Source: Lysinibacillus fusiformis
GTDB taxonomy: Bacteria; Bacillota; Bacilli; Bacillales_A; Planococcaceae
Assembly: GCF_016925635.1 (NCBI RefSeq)
Contig: NZ_CP070490.1
Coordinates: 2,486,001-2,550,000, forward strand
Direction of reading: 5' to 3'
DNA: 64,000 bases
Shown: piece after piece, positions 9,275 to 16,931 of the stretch
Position numbering within the stretch: position 1 is the stretch's first letter
Layout: each line of letters opens with the position of its first letter
Program-made: the position numbers and the translations under genes
The notes under the pieces: generated by a model
Databases searched by the model: none
What the model saw: only the letters and a program-made list of their open reading frames with translations
Told to the model about the DNA's origin: nothing

Positions 9275-9459
9275 AAAAGGAAATTAATAATTATGTAACT
9301 TATTGAGGCTATCACAAGTCTACTTAAAAGAGTAGTTTGATGTACTAGCAGTGTGAGTGCAACCAATTTGAAAAAAATTTGCTAGAAAATGTTCGTGCAA
9401 TTTTGGAAAACCCTTTATTCTAACTGAAGCTTTCGAAGGAGGAAGGCTAGCACTCTAGT
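9275..9459 (+). repeat. Outer direct repeat, left copy, bounding the accessory island
   Basis: The stretch runs from AAAAGGAAATTAATAATTATG to GGAGGAAGGCTAGCACTCTAG and recurs in the same orientation at 14705-14876. Identical blocks include TATGTAACTTATTGAGGCTA, CAAGTCTACTTAAAAG, GATGTACTA and GAAGGAGGAAGGCTAGCACT, with substitutions and small indels between them. It has no long open frame; the origin (decayed mobile element or duplicated junction) is not clear. Confidence 0.75.
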
Positions 9460-9676
9460 TGAAGAAGCTCAAGCTAGGTATCATGCCAATAAAGTGAAAT
9501 GTGGTGCCCTCTTTTCTAAGTTGTTACGTGGCGTATTTTAAAACTATGCCTCCTTGCAGAAATATAACAGCTATTTGGAATCGCGCTGATTGAGTTTTTT
9601 TAAAATATGGCTATGAACAAGAACTCTTGAAAATTTTACGTTATGCTAACAAATGATTTATGGTCGCATAAATGAA
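9460..9676. other. Degenerate non-coding stretch with broken reading-frame fragments
   Basis: No intact gene is seen. Short frames give broken peptides. One ends FFKYGYEQELLKILRYANK and stops at about 9654, and its last seven codons (ILRYANK-stop) recur at 11531-11553. This suggests decayed coding sequence, possibly a transposase, but I could not identify the family. Confidence 0.4.
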
Positions 9677-9694
9677 AGAAACCAGCTTGGTGAG
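9633..9694 (+). repeat. Inner direct repeat, left copy, next to the nuclease operon
   Basis: ATTTTACGTTATGCTAACA through AAAGAAACCAGCTTGGTGAG matches 11531-11591 in the same orientation with a few changes. The two copies enclose exactly the three-gene minus-strand operon 9731-11440. This copy overlaps the operon terminator. Confidence 0.7.
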
Positions 9695-9716
9695 TGAATC
9701 ACGGAGCTGGTTTTCT
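9677..9716 (-). terminator. Terminator of the SecB-like/nuclease operon
   Basis: Read on the minus strand, AGAAAACCAGCT pairs with AGCTGGTTTCT, with an inner TCA/TGA pairing, and a T-rich run follows. Confidence 0.75.
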
Positions 9717-9730
9717 ATTTATCAAGAGCT

Positions 9731-10417
9731 TTAATATTGTATGAAGTCTTCTCTACCGATTATTTTGAATTTAGAAGAATCATCGATTAAATTTTTATCC
9801 TTTAGTTCACCTTTAGTCATAATGATATCATCAAATGTTGCTAAAACAATCTCATGTTTAATCTCTTTTTCTTCTAGGTGTTGTTCTAATAGTTTGAGAT
9901 AGTTAATGTCCTTTTCTTGAAAGGCATTTGGGCTGAATTTTACCTCGACAAATTCACCGACTTCGCCATCCCATGCCCCGGCATCAACAGATTGACGGTT
10001 ACGGTCAGTTTCTGTAATAACTGCTGGTCTATATAAAACAGGAACACCATCTATCAGCACCTTTACCCCATAACCTTTTAAGGAACCACTATGTTTTTTA
10101 TCAAAAAAAGGTTCGAAAAGGCTTTCAGCTATTAGACCTCTCAGTTTTTTCCAATCCTTATCATCCGCACAAACAGTTCCTATTTTCCCAAGCAAAGCTG
10201 AAAATTCTAGAACGTCTGCGGGATGCTTTCTCTTGTTAAATTGAGCACTCCATTGTTTATAAAATCTATTATAAGATTCTAGTGTATTTCCACTTCGTCT
10301 AAGAAATACAGTGATATCTTCATTTCTACTACGATATTTCAGTACAGCCGTTGCTATTTCTTTTGCTAATGCATCTAGTGCAGGTCTTTTAATATCTGAT
10401 GGCTCAAACGTTATCAT
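9731..10417 (-). CDS. Putative PD-(D/E)XK-type nuclease of a three-gene accessory operon
   Basis: This 228-residue protein starts at the ATG at 10417, one base after the stop of the SecB-like gene. AAAGGAC lies 6-7 nt before it, whereas the longer frame (to 10450) has no ribosome site and would overlap the upstream gene. Residues 91-160 have the order expected of a PD-(D/E)XK core: E98 on a helix (KLRGLIAESLFEPFF), a strand with D145/D150 (SVDAGAWDGEVGE), then E158-V159-K160 (FVEVKFSPN). The remainder is mixed alpha/beta with a basic N-terminal half. I do not recognise a named family, and the nuclease call rests on this motif alone. The translational link to a SecB-like chaperone suggests an effector held in check or folded by it. 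Alternatives are a restriction-type defence nuclease or an inactive relative. Confidence 0.7.
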   Translation of the reverse strand: MITFEPSDIKRPALDALAKEIATAVLKYRSRNEDITVFLRRSGNTLESYNRFYKQWSAQFNKRKHPADVLEFSALLGKIGTVCADDKDWKKLRGLIAESLFEPFFDKKHSGSLKGYGVKVLIDGVPVLYRPAVITETDRNRQSVDAGAWDGEVGEFVEVKFSPNAFQEKDINYLKLLEQHLEEKEIKHEIVLATFDDIIMTKGELKDKNLIDDSSKFKIIGREDFIQY

Positions 10418-10418
10418 T

Positions 10419-10856
10419 TTATTGTCCTTTATTTTTTGATAACGATTCAATTATATCCATAGTTGGTAAATGGATTGGCTGCTGAAGCATTTGGCTAGTA
10501 ATCGCTGAAATATGTGAGCGTGCGTAAGAAATTAGCTGTGGAACTGTTTGAATGTTTGCGAATTTCATTAACGTATCTATTCCATCAATATCTGTTACAG
10601 AAACATATTCGCCTTTATAGGTAACATTAATATTGAAAGCTAATTCACCTGTAGAAGTTAAACCTTTGATAGTGGTATGTAGGTATCCATAAACCTTTTC
10701 ATTTTCATGCTTCACTTCGTATTTAAGTGACATAGCTGGTTGAAAATCATTAGTTTCTAGTACTTGTGTAAAACTTGAATTAACTAGTTTTACATTTGTT
10801 AATTGAATAGAAGTCTTGGCAATGACATATTCTTTAATAAGTTCGTTATTTTCCAT
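10419..10856 (-). CDS. SecB-like chaperone domain protein
   Basis: This 145-residue protein is close to SecB length (about 155 in E. coli). The C-terminal half fits SecB: a strand-rich region (GELAFNINVTYKGEYVSVTDID) followed by VPQLISYARSHISAITSQ and a hydrophobic LPTMDIIESL tail. This parallels the proteobacterial FPYARE.I..MVS..FP.L.L.P.NF pattern. SecB is a tetrameric holdase that delivers preproteins to SecA; Firmicutes normally lack it. SecB-like proteins elsewhere (for example mycobacterial Rv1957) serve as chaperones in toxin-antitoxin-chaperone modules. The gene has a good site (AAAGGAGT, 9 nt before ATG), lies 14 bp after the 189-residue gene and 1 bp before the nuclease gene, so all three are one operon. 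Its client is probably one of these neighbours. Confidence 0.72.
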   Translation of the reverse strand: MENNELIKEYVIAKTSIQLTNVKLVNSSFTQVLETNDFQPAMSLKYEVKHENEKVYGYLHTTIKGLTSTGELAFNINVTYKGEYVSVTDIDGIDTLMKFANIQTVPQLISYARSHISAITSQMLQQPIHLPTMDIIESLSKNKGQ

Positions 10857-10870
10857 TGGAAATTACTCCT

Positions 10871-11440
10871 TTATATAGATAGTAAAAGCTCTGCTTGTTC
10901 TTTATTAGCAGAGCTTTTTGGCATTTCAACAGACCAAGTTAATGCTTGTTGGTCTGTTATAAATGATTGAGGGTCATTTATAAGTGATACAGAAGATAAA
11001 ATGACATCTTCTTGTTGTGGTAATGAACCGTTTATTGCCTCTTCATAATATTCACTAACATAAGTATTGATTGCTGGAATGATTTCTGTGATTGAATATA
11101 AAAAATCATGCATTGTGCCTTCAGTGATATCTGTATCCAAAATAAATTGTTCATATTCTAAAAATGCTTCGATATCAAATACAATGTTGATAGGAGTATC
11201 CAATTGATTAAGTTGCGGAATTCCCTTAGTAAAGAACCAATTGGCTACATATTCTTTGTTAGGGTGTTTAATTAAAAAATCATGGAAGAAATCTTCTAAT
11301 TTGCTATAGTTTTGCCGTTGAATATTGAAATATATTTCAAATCCCTCAAAAATAGTGATGAGAATTGAATCCAGTAATTCATCTGCTCTTGTCATTGTAT
11401 CTTTTTTCATTCCAATAAATTCTCGGATGTTTTGAGTCAT
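10871..11440 (-). CDS. Unrecognised first gene of the SecB-like/nuclease operon
   Basis: This 189-residue protein has GGAGG about 10 nt before its ATG and is first in the operon behind a recognisable promoter. It is acidic and mostly helical, with no signal peptide or membrane segment. Visible stretches are MTRADELLDSILITIFEGFEI, FFHDFLIKHPNKEYVANWFF and IEAFLEYEQFILDTDITEGTM. I see no catalytic motif or DNA-binding domain. By position it could be an antitoxin, an immunity protein, or the aggregation-prone client of the SecB-like protein. Confidence 0.6.
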   Translation of the reverse strand: MTQNIREFIGMKKDTMTRADELLDSILITIFEGFEIYFNIQRQNYSKLEDFFHDFLIKHPNKEYVANWFFTKGIPQLNQLDTPINIVFDIEAFLEYEQFILDTDITEGTMHDFLYSITEIIPAINTYVSEYYEEAINGSLPQQEDVILSSVSLINDPQSFITDQQALTWSVEMPKSSANKEQAELLLSI

Positions 11441-11473
11441 GTTTAATCCACCTCCGAAAGGTTTTATACTTTA

Positions 11474-11501
11474 AGTATAGCCGAAATGCTTCGAAATACA
11501 A
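11474..11501 (-). promoter_or_regulatory. Sigma-A-type promoter of the nuclease operon with possible operator
   Basis: On the minus strand TTGTAT and TATACT are separated by 16 bp, with the predicted transcript start about 27 nt before the ATG at 11440. The octamer TTTCGAAG occurs twice across the -35 region. Each copy contains the palindrome TTCGAA, so a regulator may bind here. Confidence 0.55.
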
Positions 11502-11880
11502 CTTCGAAACTCTCTACATGTAAGTTGACGATTTTACGTTATGCAAACAAATGATGTAATGCCCTTTAATTAAAGAAACCAGATTCGTGAGCAAAACCAC
11601 TTAACTGTTTTTTCTTTAAGGTTTGAATGTTAGTATCTTTCATAATGAAATACATGCAGGCTATGTGATGATACTAATATAGCGTTTTATAGTTAGCATT
11701 GTTTGGATTTCCGGGTCTGAAAATTCTCTATTCGAACAAGTCATAGTTGGTATTTCAATAACATTCCGGCACAATTGCATAAGTTAATTCTCCTTATAAT
11801 ATGAAAATAGTGGTAAAAGCATGACAGTGACATGATTTTTGAAGAGACTGGTTTATAAGATACAAGAAAAACAAAAAGTA
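11502..11880. other. Intergenic stretch with decayed repeat sequence
   Basis: Apart from the inner direct repeat copy at 11531-11591 no gene, RNA or clear hairpin is seen. The sequence is AT-rich and has only short frames. Confidence 0.5.
11531..11591 (+). repeat. Inner direct repeat, right copy
   Basis: ATTTTACGTTATGCAAACA through AAAGAAACCAGATTCGTGAG matches 9633-9694. Downstream of this copy the hairpin that serves as operon terminator on the left has decayed, although a T-rich run remains. Confidence 0.7.
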
Positions 11881-11909
11881 TTGAAATGTCATAAAATGTC
11901 TCATATAAT
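11881..11909 (+). promoter_or_regulatory. Sigma-A promoter of the HTH gene
   Basis: TTGAAA, 17 bp and TATAAT. The spacer contains the near direct repeat ATGTCATAAA/ATGTCTCATA, which could be an operator. The start codon lies 40 bp downstream of the -10 box. Confidence 0.65.
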
Positions 11910-11948
11910 AAATTAAACAACTACATTATAGGGAGGAAGGAAGTTAAG

Positions 11949-12545
11949 ATGCCATTATTAACGATTAATGAAATTTGTGAGCATTATAAAATTTCCCGTA
12001 AGACTGTGGAACGTTGGATGCATAGAGGATTACCTGTTGTGAAATTAAATGCTAATAACGGAAGTGTTCGCATAGAGGAATACCAATTGGAGAAATGGTT
12101 AAGCGGTTTAAATGCAGAAAAAATAGGTGATAGAATCAGATGGCATGAATATGAATTAAAACACCAAATTTCCTATGATTTAGCCAGTTGTCAAAGTAAT
12201 AAAAATACGTTTATTCAATTAGTAGATGAATGTAAATTAATATATCCGCATGATTATTATATAAAATTGGAAAATGGGAAAGAAATTTTAATATCAATCC
12301 AATGTTCGGACGGAAAGACTTTCCGTTCGCAAGAGTTTGTGGATAGTCAAATCGAAAGCTTTATTAGACAACTTCATCAGGAAAACAGAAAACCATATTT
12401 ATTAATTTTGGATATTGATCTAGGAAATGCCGATGAGGAGTATACTCTGCATTTTGATGTGACACGATTTATTAATAAGGTTGTTATAAAAAGCCAATAT
12501 ATTCTTGAATTCGATATTATATCCTATTTACAAGCCTTTAAATAA
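11949..12545 (+). CDS. Excisionase/MerR-type HTH protein with unknown C-terminal domain
   Basis: This 198-residue protein starts at an ATG behind GGGAGGAAGG. Residues 3-52 form a winged HTH_17-type domain (LLTINEICEHYKISRKTVERW, then RGLPVVKLNANNGSVRIEE and YQLEKWLSG), as in phage excisionases and plasmid regulators. The remaining 145 residues are unrecognised; they are alternately charged and hydrophobic (YLLILDIDLGNADEEYTLHF) and look like an independent alpha/beta domain. The gene stands alone with its own promoter, divergent from the nuclease operon and convergent with the 506-residue gene. It may regulate the island or be a relic of its mobility. Confidence 0.75.
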   Translation: MPLLTINEICEHYKISRKTVERWMHRGLPVVKLNANNGSVRIEEYQLEKWLSGLNAEKIGDRIRWHEYELKHQISYDLASCQSNKNTFIQLVDECKLIYPHDYYIKLENGKEILISIQCSDGKTFRSQEFVDSQIESFIRQLHQENRKPYLLILDIDLGNADEEYTLHFDVTRFINKVVIKSQYILEFDIISYLQAFK

Positions 12546-12679
12546 ATAATGTTTGGATTCAAAAATCCCTCAGGACGATTCTTGTGTCTCGTAAGAAAGG
12601 CTCTGTGGGAGTGGAAGTGAGTGCCAACATCTACTTTTGGTGTCCCTTCTAAGTAAGAGGTACTTCAACAACAACTGCC

Positions 12680-12811
12680 ATGTGTCTCTTTCAAGAGGCA
12701 ACTATGGAGGAATTAGTGACGGAGGTAGAGCATCAAAAAACAATACCGCATGATGAGTATAAAGACGATATAGATGAGCGAGGAGATGGACAAGGAATTC
12801 TCTTTAGTTAA
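12680..12811 (+). CDS. Possible small acidic ORF or gene remnant, 43 codons
   Basis: A frame beginning ATG at 12680 (or 12704, behind no clear ribosome site) encodes an acidic tail (MEELVTEVEHQK, then HDEYKDDIDERGDGQGILF). It could be the remnant of a larger decayed gene, since the rest of 12546-12867 has no other feature. Support is weak. Confidence 0.2.
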   Translation: MCLFQEATMEELVTEVEHQKTIPHDEYKDDIDERGDGQGILFS

Positions 12812-12867
12812 ATACAAATGTTGATAAGGGAGTGTCTTATACGATTTTTAAGATATCCCCCTATCAA

Positions 12868-14388
12868 TTATTCATGAACGTTTTGAATGGCAAAAAAATC
12901 ACATATAACTTCTATGACTTTTGGTTTTGTTGCTTTGTGAATATACCATAGCCAAGCTTGCCGATCATGAAGAATCTTTTGTATCGTCTTTTGTAAATGT
13001 TGATATCCAGTCCACTGGAGGGAACGTTGATGAAATACGCTACCCCATGTATAAAGCTTTGTTAAACCAATAAAATAATGAATATGTTCATCACTGGAAC
13101 TCTTTTTCCAACTATATTGATGGTGTTTAATTTCCTCTAGTGTTTTTTCAATTTCATTAAATAGTTGTTGCACATCATATTCCATATGGATATATTGGAG
13201 TACGCCAAAATAATAGCTGGAATAAACGATGTCATTAATATACTGCTGATTTTGTAATAGAGATTGTAATAATTCCTGCCACTTATCAAATAATCCTTGA
13301 CAAAGTTGGTATAAATTTTTGATATTCCCATAGCCATTTTTTCCGTATTGAATAAATTCTAGTTGTTCGGTTAAAATATCTTTTGCATTTTTATATTTTC
13401 TTTGTCGAATCCAATCTCTCTCTGTTGTTGCCCCTTTAATATTGCTATTATTTTGTGCTACAACATCAATAATTTCGACTTGTCTATCAGCAGCTTTTTG
13501 AATTGTACGTGGCTCATTACCTCCAATATCCATATTGAAAGCTAGATGCTGCATAAAACTTGCTGTTTTGGAATAAAGAATTAATTGATGTTTCGTATCA
13601 ATGATTTGAACCGTATTAAGAGATTTGCTGTTTCCTGTAGTGACGGTAAATTTCTCTTTATTTAGCTCTTGTGTTAGATGAAAGCTAGTGATGGTTTCAT
13701 CAAAATTATCAAAGATTTGCAGAGCATAATGCTCTTTTGCTAGTACTCTAGCATCCCATACTAATTCAACATTCATTCCATCCCAGTTTTCAGTAGATCT
13801 ATAGTGGATTGCCGTGAGGTTAGAAGGGAATTGAAAGATGATATTACCTATGCGATCATTCATGAATTGTAAATCAATTGGTAAGATATTTTTTATGTAG
13901 TGATTAATTTTTTCAAGTGACGTGACTTGTAATAGTTCGTTTAGAAATGTTTTCTCTGTATCAAAAAATTCAATGATGTAGGAGCCATTGTGAAAATTAT
14001 TTTTTAAAATAGAGTTTAACGGCACATTGCTTGTACCATTACATTTAATAAATTGCTTATTCAGTTTTTGTAGACCGATTAATTGAAATTCTTTTTCTTT
14101 ATATCTCCAAATATGTTGTTGAAGCAGATGATTATAGGCTTCTGTTATTTCTTCTAATGTTAAATTATATTGAAAGATACCAATGAAAAAATCTTTCGAA
14201 ATGTGAAAAGGATTGGAAAGGTAACTTTCATTAGGCGAGGAATAGGGTCTCTCTTCAAAGGCAATAAGTGTATAAAGATTATATGTCGTTTTTAATTTTT
14301 TGTTATAAATAAAAATCATCGTCACTTCACAAGATTGATAAAAGCCTAGCACACCTGGTGTTTGAAGTAATGTAAATTCATTGCTCAT
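12868..14388 (-). CDS. Large unrecognised protein of the accessory island, 506 residues
   Basis: The ATG at 14388 is preferred because AGGGAG lies about 10 nt before it; the longer frame to 14472 would need a TTG without a ribosome site. I do not recognise the family. The N-terminal 320 residues alternate short strands and aromatic-rich loops (LQTPGVLGFYQSCEVTMIFI, IIFQFPSNLTAIHYRSTENWD). The C-terminal part is a helical bundle (NIKNLYQLCQGLFDKWQELL, IEKTLEEIKHHQYSWKKSS). A basic segment ATTERDWIRQRKYKNAKDIL joins them. No signal peptide, Walker motif or nuclease motif is visible. It is monocistronic, and its position in the repeat-bounded island suggests an accessory (defence or mobile-element) role, but this is context only. 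Confidence 0.65.
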   Translation of the reverse strand: MSNEFTLLQTPGVLGFYQSCEVTMIFIYNKKLKTTYNLYTLIAFEERPYSSPNESYLSNPFHISKDFFIGIFQYNLTLEEITEAYNHLLQQHIWRYKEKEFQLIGLQKLNKQFIKCNGTSNVPLNSILKNNFHNGSYIIEFFDTEKTFLNELLQVTSLEKINHYIKNILPIDLQFMNDRIGNIIFQFPSNLTAIHYRSTENWDGMNVELVWDARVLAKEHYALQIFDNFDETITSFHLTQELNKEKFTVTTGNSKSLNTVQIIDTKHQLILYSKTASFMQHLAFNMDIGGNEPRTIQKAADRQVEIIDVVAQNNSNIKGATTERDWIRQRKYKNAKDILTEQLEFIQYGKNGYGNIKNLYQLCQGLFDKWQELLQSLLQNQQYINDIVYSSYYFGVLQYIHMEYDVQQLFNEIEKTLEEIKHHQYSWKKSSSDEHIHYFIGLTKLYTWGSVFHQRSLQWTGYQHLQKTIQKILHDRQAWLWYIHKATKPKVIEVICDFFAIQNVHE

Positions 14389-14704
14389 ATTATCCAGTCT
14401 CCCTGAAATATATTTTAAGGCAAAACAACCTTTATAAAAAAATACGTGATAAATTTCAAAATCATGCTGCAAATAAAGGTTATGTTAGCTTCTCTACAGT
14501 CATTAATTATCTAGTAATCGTCACTAGAATGTACTACATATTTATTATCAACTACTATTCTATGCTTTTCTGCCCCGCATATTTCTACTATCAGTGACAA
14601 CTACATCAAATATTCCCTTAGAAACATTGTGTTTCTAGCATAATACATCTTTCTTTATTCATAAAGTTTTCCTTTTATAACGCAACTCAATCGTTCAATT
14701 TCTT
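14389..14704. other. Intergenic stretch upstream of the 506-residue gene
   Basis: AT-rich with no intact frame. It must contain the promoter of the minus-strand gene, but no convincing -35/-10 pair stands out. Confidence 0.4.
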
Positions 14705-14876
14705 AAAAGGAAATTAAAATTATGTAACTTATTGAGGCTATGGCAAGTCTACTTAAAAGGGATGTACTAATAGTGTGAAAGCACCCAAAATAATTTTTAT
14801 AGAAAATATTCATGGTATTTTAGAATACCATTTGTTCTATATGAAGCTTTTGAAGGAGGAAGGCTAGCACTCTAGT
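14705..14876 (+). repeat. Outer direct repeat, right copy, bounding the accessory island
   Basis: Counterpart of 9275-9459 in the same orientation, with two main gaps. The 5.4-kb interval between the copies holds all the island genes (9731-14388). The surface-protein genes resume directly after this copy. Confidence 0.75.
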
Positions 14877-14898
14877 ACCGAATTCTACTTTATTCGAT

Positions 14899-14924
14899 AA
14901 AAATCCCACATTTTAGGGGTTTTT
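14899..14924. terminator. Small terminator-like hairpin before the CuAO_N1 gene
   Basis: AAAAATCCC pairs with GGGGTTTTT around an 8-nt loop. It may end transcription leaving the island and lies 48 bp before the next start codon. Confidence 0.55.
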
Positions 14925-14972
14925 CGTGTTAAGATGGTAAAGACGATTTTAAGAGGAAAAAAGGAGATTGAG

Positions 14973-16865
14973 ATGTTTAGAAAACTAAAGACTACATGTA
15001 TTGTATCAGCAGTTGCTTTGGCTACAATTTTACCTGGACAAGCGTCTGCAACAGCTACTAATAACAATGGAATTCAGATAAAAAACAATGTTTCGATTAC
15101 GATTAATGGAGAGACCATTAGTGTTTATGACCCTATTTTAAATAAATCGGATTTCTTATTACTACCAATGCGTGCATTATATGAAGCGGTTGGTGCAAGT
15201 GTGGATTGGGATAAGGAAACGTTGACTGCATCGGCGATTCGCAATGGTAAGACGGTTGATTTAACGATCGATTCGATGACTGCTTTAATAGACGGAGAAG
15301 AGGTTGCAATGGATGTTGCGCCATTTATGTATAAAGATCGTACTTACATGCCATTACGTTTCGTCAGCGAAAACTTTGATGGTGTTGTTAATTGGGATGA
15401 GGCTACCCAATCGGTAGATATTACATTATCAGATGAAACAACAGCACCACCGCAGGAAGACCCATATATCTTACATATCAATAACAAGCGTATTGTCATG
15501 AAAGATCAGATTGTTACAAAGGATGGAAGAACCTATTTACCTGCTAACTATATTTATGATTATTTAGATGATTCGTCTGGCACATGGCAACCTGATGGTT
15601 CCTTTGAATTGTTAATTGGTGGGATGAGCTTTATTTTCAATGATAACAGCAATCAGGCTTTGATTAACAATGAAGCAGTGACAATGATCGAAAAGCCTTT
15701 TATACAAAAAGGTAAAATGTATGTTCCTGCTAAGTTTCTTGTGGATGCATTAGGCGGGAATTTACGCTATATCACTGATAAAAAAGAAATGTATATTTAC
15801 GTATATCGCTACATGTATACTAGTTCTTTCCTTGAAAAGTCATACGGTACTACGTCATCCCCAGAGGTTGTTCCTTCTGCTCGTTTAGAAGGGGATCGTG
15901 ATCTATTTATTAGTGATAATCCAGAAACATTAACACGCAAGCTTGTACCAATAAATAATGTAACACTTGCACAATATGATGTGAAACCAACGACAGCAAT
16001 GAATAAGCACCGTGTCTTTGGCTGGCACTATAACACGCTAGGAACAGATGTCAATATTGGTATTACCGTTCAAAACAAGTCTACTACAGAGAGCATTAAA
16101 GTGACTGATTCGAAAGGCATTAACCAAAAAACAGGTAATAGTTGGGTAGGTCATGATATTGGTTTAACAATTGCTGATGCTGTATTAAATAATAAACTTA
16201 AAAAATCAGAGAGTAGTGGCATTGTTATCGCACCAGGTGAAACGAAGCTAATTGAAACATATGACCTACACTATGATTATATTATTGGTTTTTTACATGA
16301 TTTAGATATTCAAGCAGTCAATGGTGGAAAGCCAGAGTATACGATTCGTACAGTGCTTTCAAAAGATAATACAGATTTAACAACAATCCAATCGAATCAG
16401 GTTGCGGTAGATGAGTATGCGAAACATCCAAGAGGCGCGTGGCCAAGTGCTACCATTCTAGCAGAGCTACCAGCCTATACAGTAGATTCTCCTGAGGTAG
16501 GCTATAACATTTCTAATGGCCGTACAGACCATCTACAAACGGCTGAAAATTCGCTTTCTCAAATTAATGGTGCGGTAGGAAATCCAGGTCACTTCGGTAT
16601 GAACTATAAAGTGTCCATTCCAGTTGTCAATCCAACAGGCTCTACAAAAACGATTAAGCTGAAGCTAGCAGGTCGAGGAGGATTATACAGCGGAGCGATT
16701 AAGGTGAATGGCAAAGTGTATTTAGTGCCTTCTTTAAGAGTAGGGGCTGAGTATGTTGAATTACCAGATTTCAAGATGAAGGGTTCAAAAGATACGATTG
16801 AATTAGAGTTAATGCATGCTGGTGGCGTGAATCTTCCAGTAGCGATCTATGTAGAAACAAAATAA
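14973..16865 (+). CDS. Exported protein with two copper-amine-oxidase-type N-terminal (stalk) domains
   Basis: The ATG at 14973 lies 6 nt behind AAGGAG; the longer frame from 14934 lacks a site. The product has 630 residues. A signal peptide ends at about residue 26 (GQASA). Residues about 35-150 form a CuAO_N1 (PF07833-type) domain (VSITINGETI, LLLPMRALYEAVGASVDWD, YMPLRFVSENFDGVVNWDE), a non-catalytic fold common in wall proteins of Firmicutes. Residues about 160-275 are a second, more diverged copy (LHINNKRIVM, YLPANYIYDYL, YVPAKFLVDALGGNLRYITD). The C-terminal 350 residues are a beta-rich region I do not recognise. No oxidase active site is present. It lies 66 bp before the SLH glycosidase gene, so the two are probably co-transcribed. 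Confidence 0.82.
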   Translation: MFRKLKTTCIVSAVALATILPGQASATATNNNGIQIKNNVSITINGETISVYDPILNKSDFLLLPMRALYEAVGASVDWDKETLTASAIRNGKTVDLTIDSMTALIDGEEVAMDVAPFMYKDRTYMPLRFVSENFDGVVNWDEATQSVDITLSDETTAPPQEDPYILHINNKRIVMKDQIVTKDGRTYLPANYIYDYLDDSSGTWQPDGSFELLIGGMSFIFNDNSNQALINNEAVTMIEKPFIQKGKMYVPAKFLVDALGGNLRYITDKKEMYIYVYRYMYTSSFLEKSYGTTSSPEVVPSARLEGDRDLFISDNPETLTRKLVPINNVTLAQYDVKPTTAMNKHRVFGWHYNTLGTDVNIGITVQNKSTTESIKVTDSKGINQKTGNSWVGHDIGLTIADAVLNNKLKKSESSGIVIAPGETKLIETYDLHYDYIIGFLHDLDIQAVNGGKPEYTIRTVLSKDNTDLTTIQSNQVAVDEYAKHPRGAWPSATILAELPAYTVDSPEVGYNISNGRTDHLQTAENSLSQINGAVGNPGHFGMNYKVSIPVVNPTGSTKTIKLKLAGRGGLYSGAIKVNGKVYLVPSLRVGAEYVELPDFKMKGSKDTIELELMHAGGVNLPVAIYVETK

Positions 16866-16931
16866 AAAAGTCACTGGCATGGGCCATGTGACATGGTACG
16901 TGCCATACTTTGAATTAATTCGGAGTGAAAA

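Noticed and set aside
9198..9676. Intact transposase gene between the transglutaminase-like gene and the nuclease operon
   Set aside because: Only short broken frames remain. A Mutator-like flavour (FFKYGYEQE) was noticed, but it is too short to assign.
14885..15067. Minus-strand frame opposite the start of the CuAO_N1 gene
   Set aside because: It overlaps the signal peptide region of a well-supported plus-strand gene and has no ribosome site.
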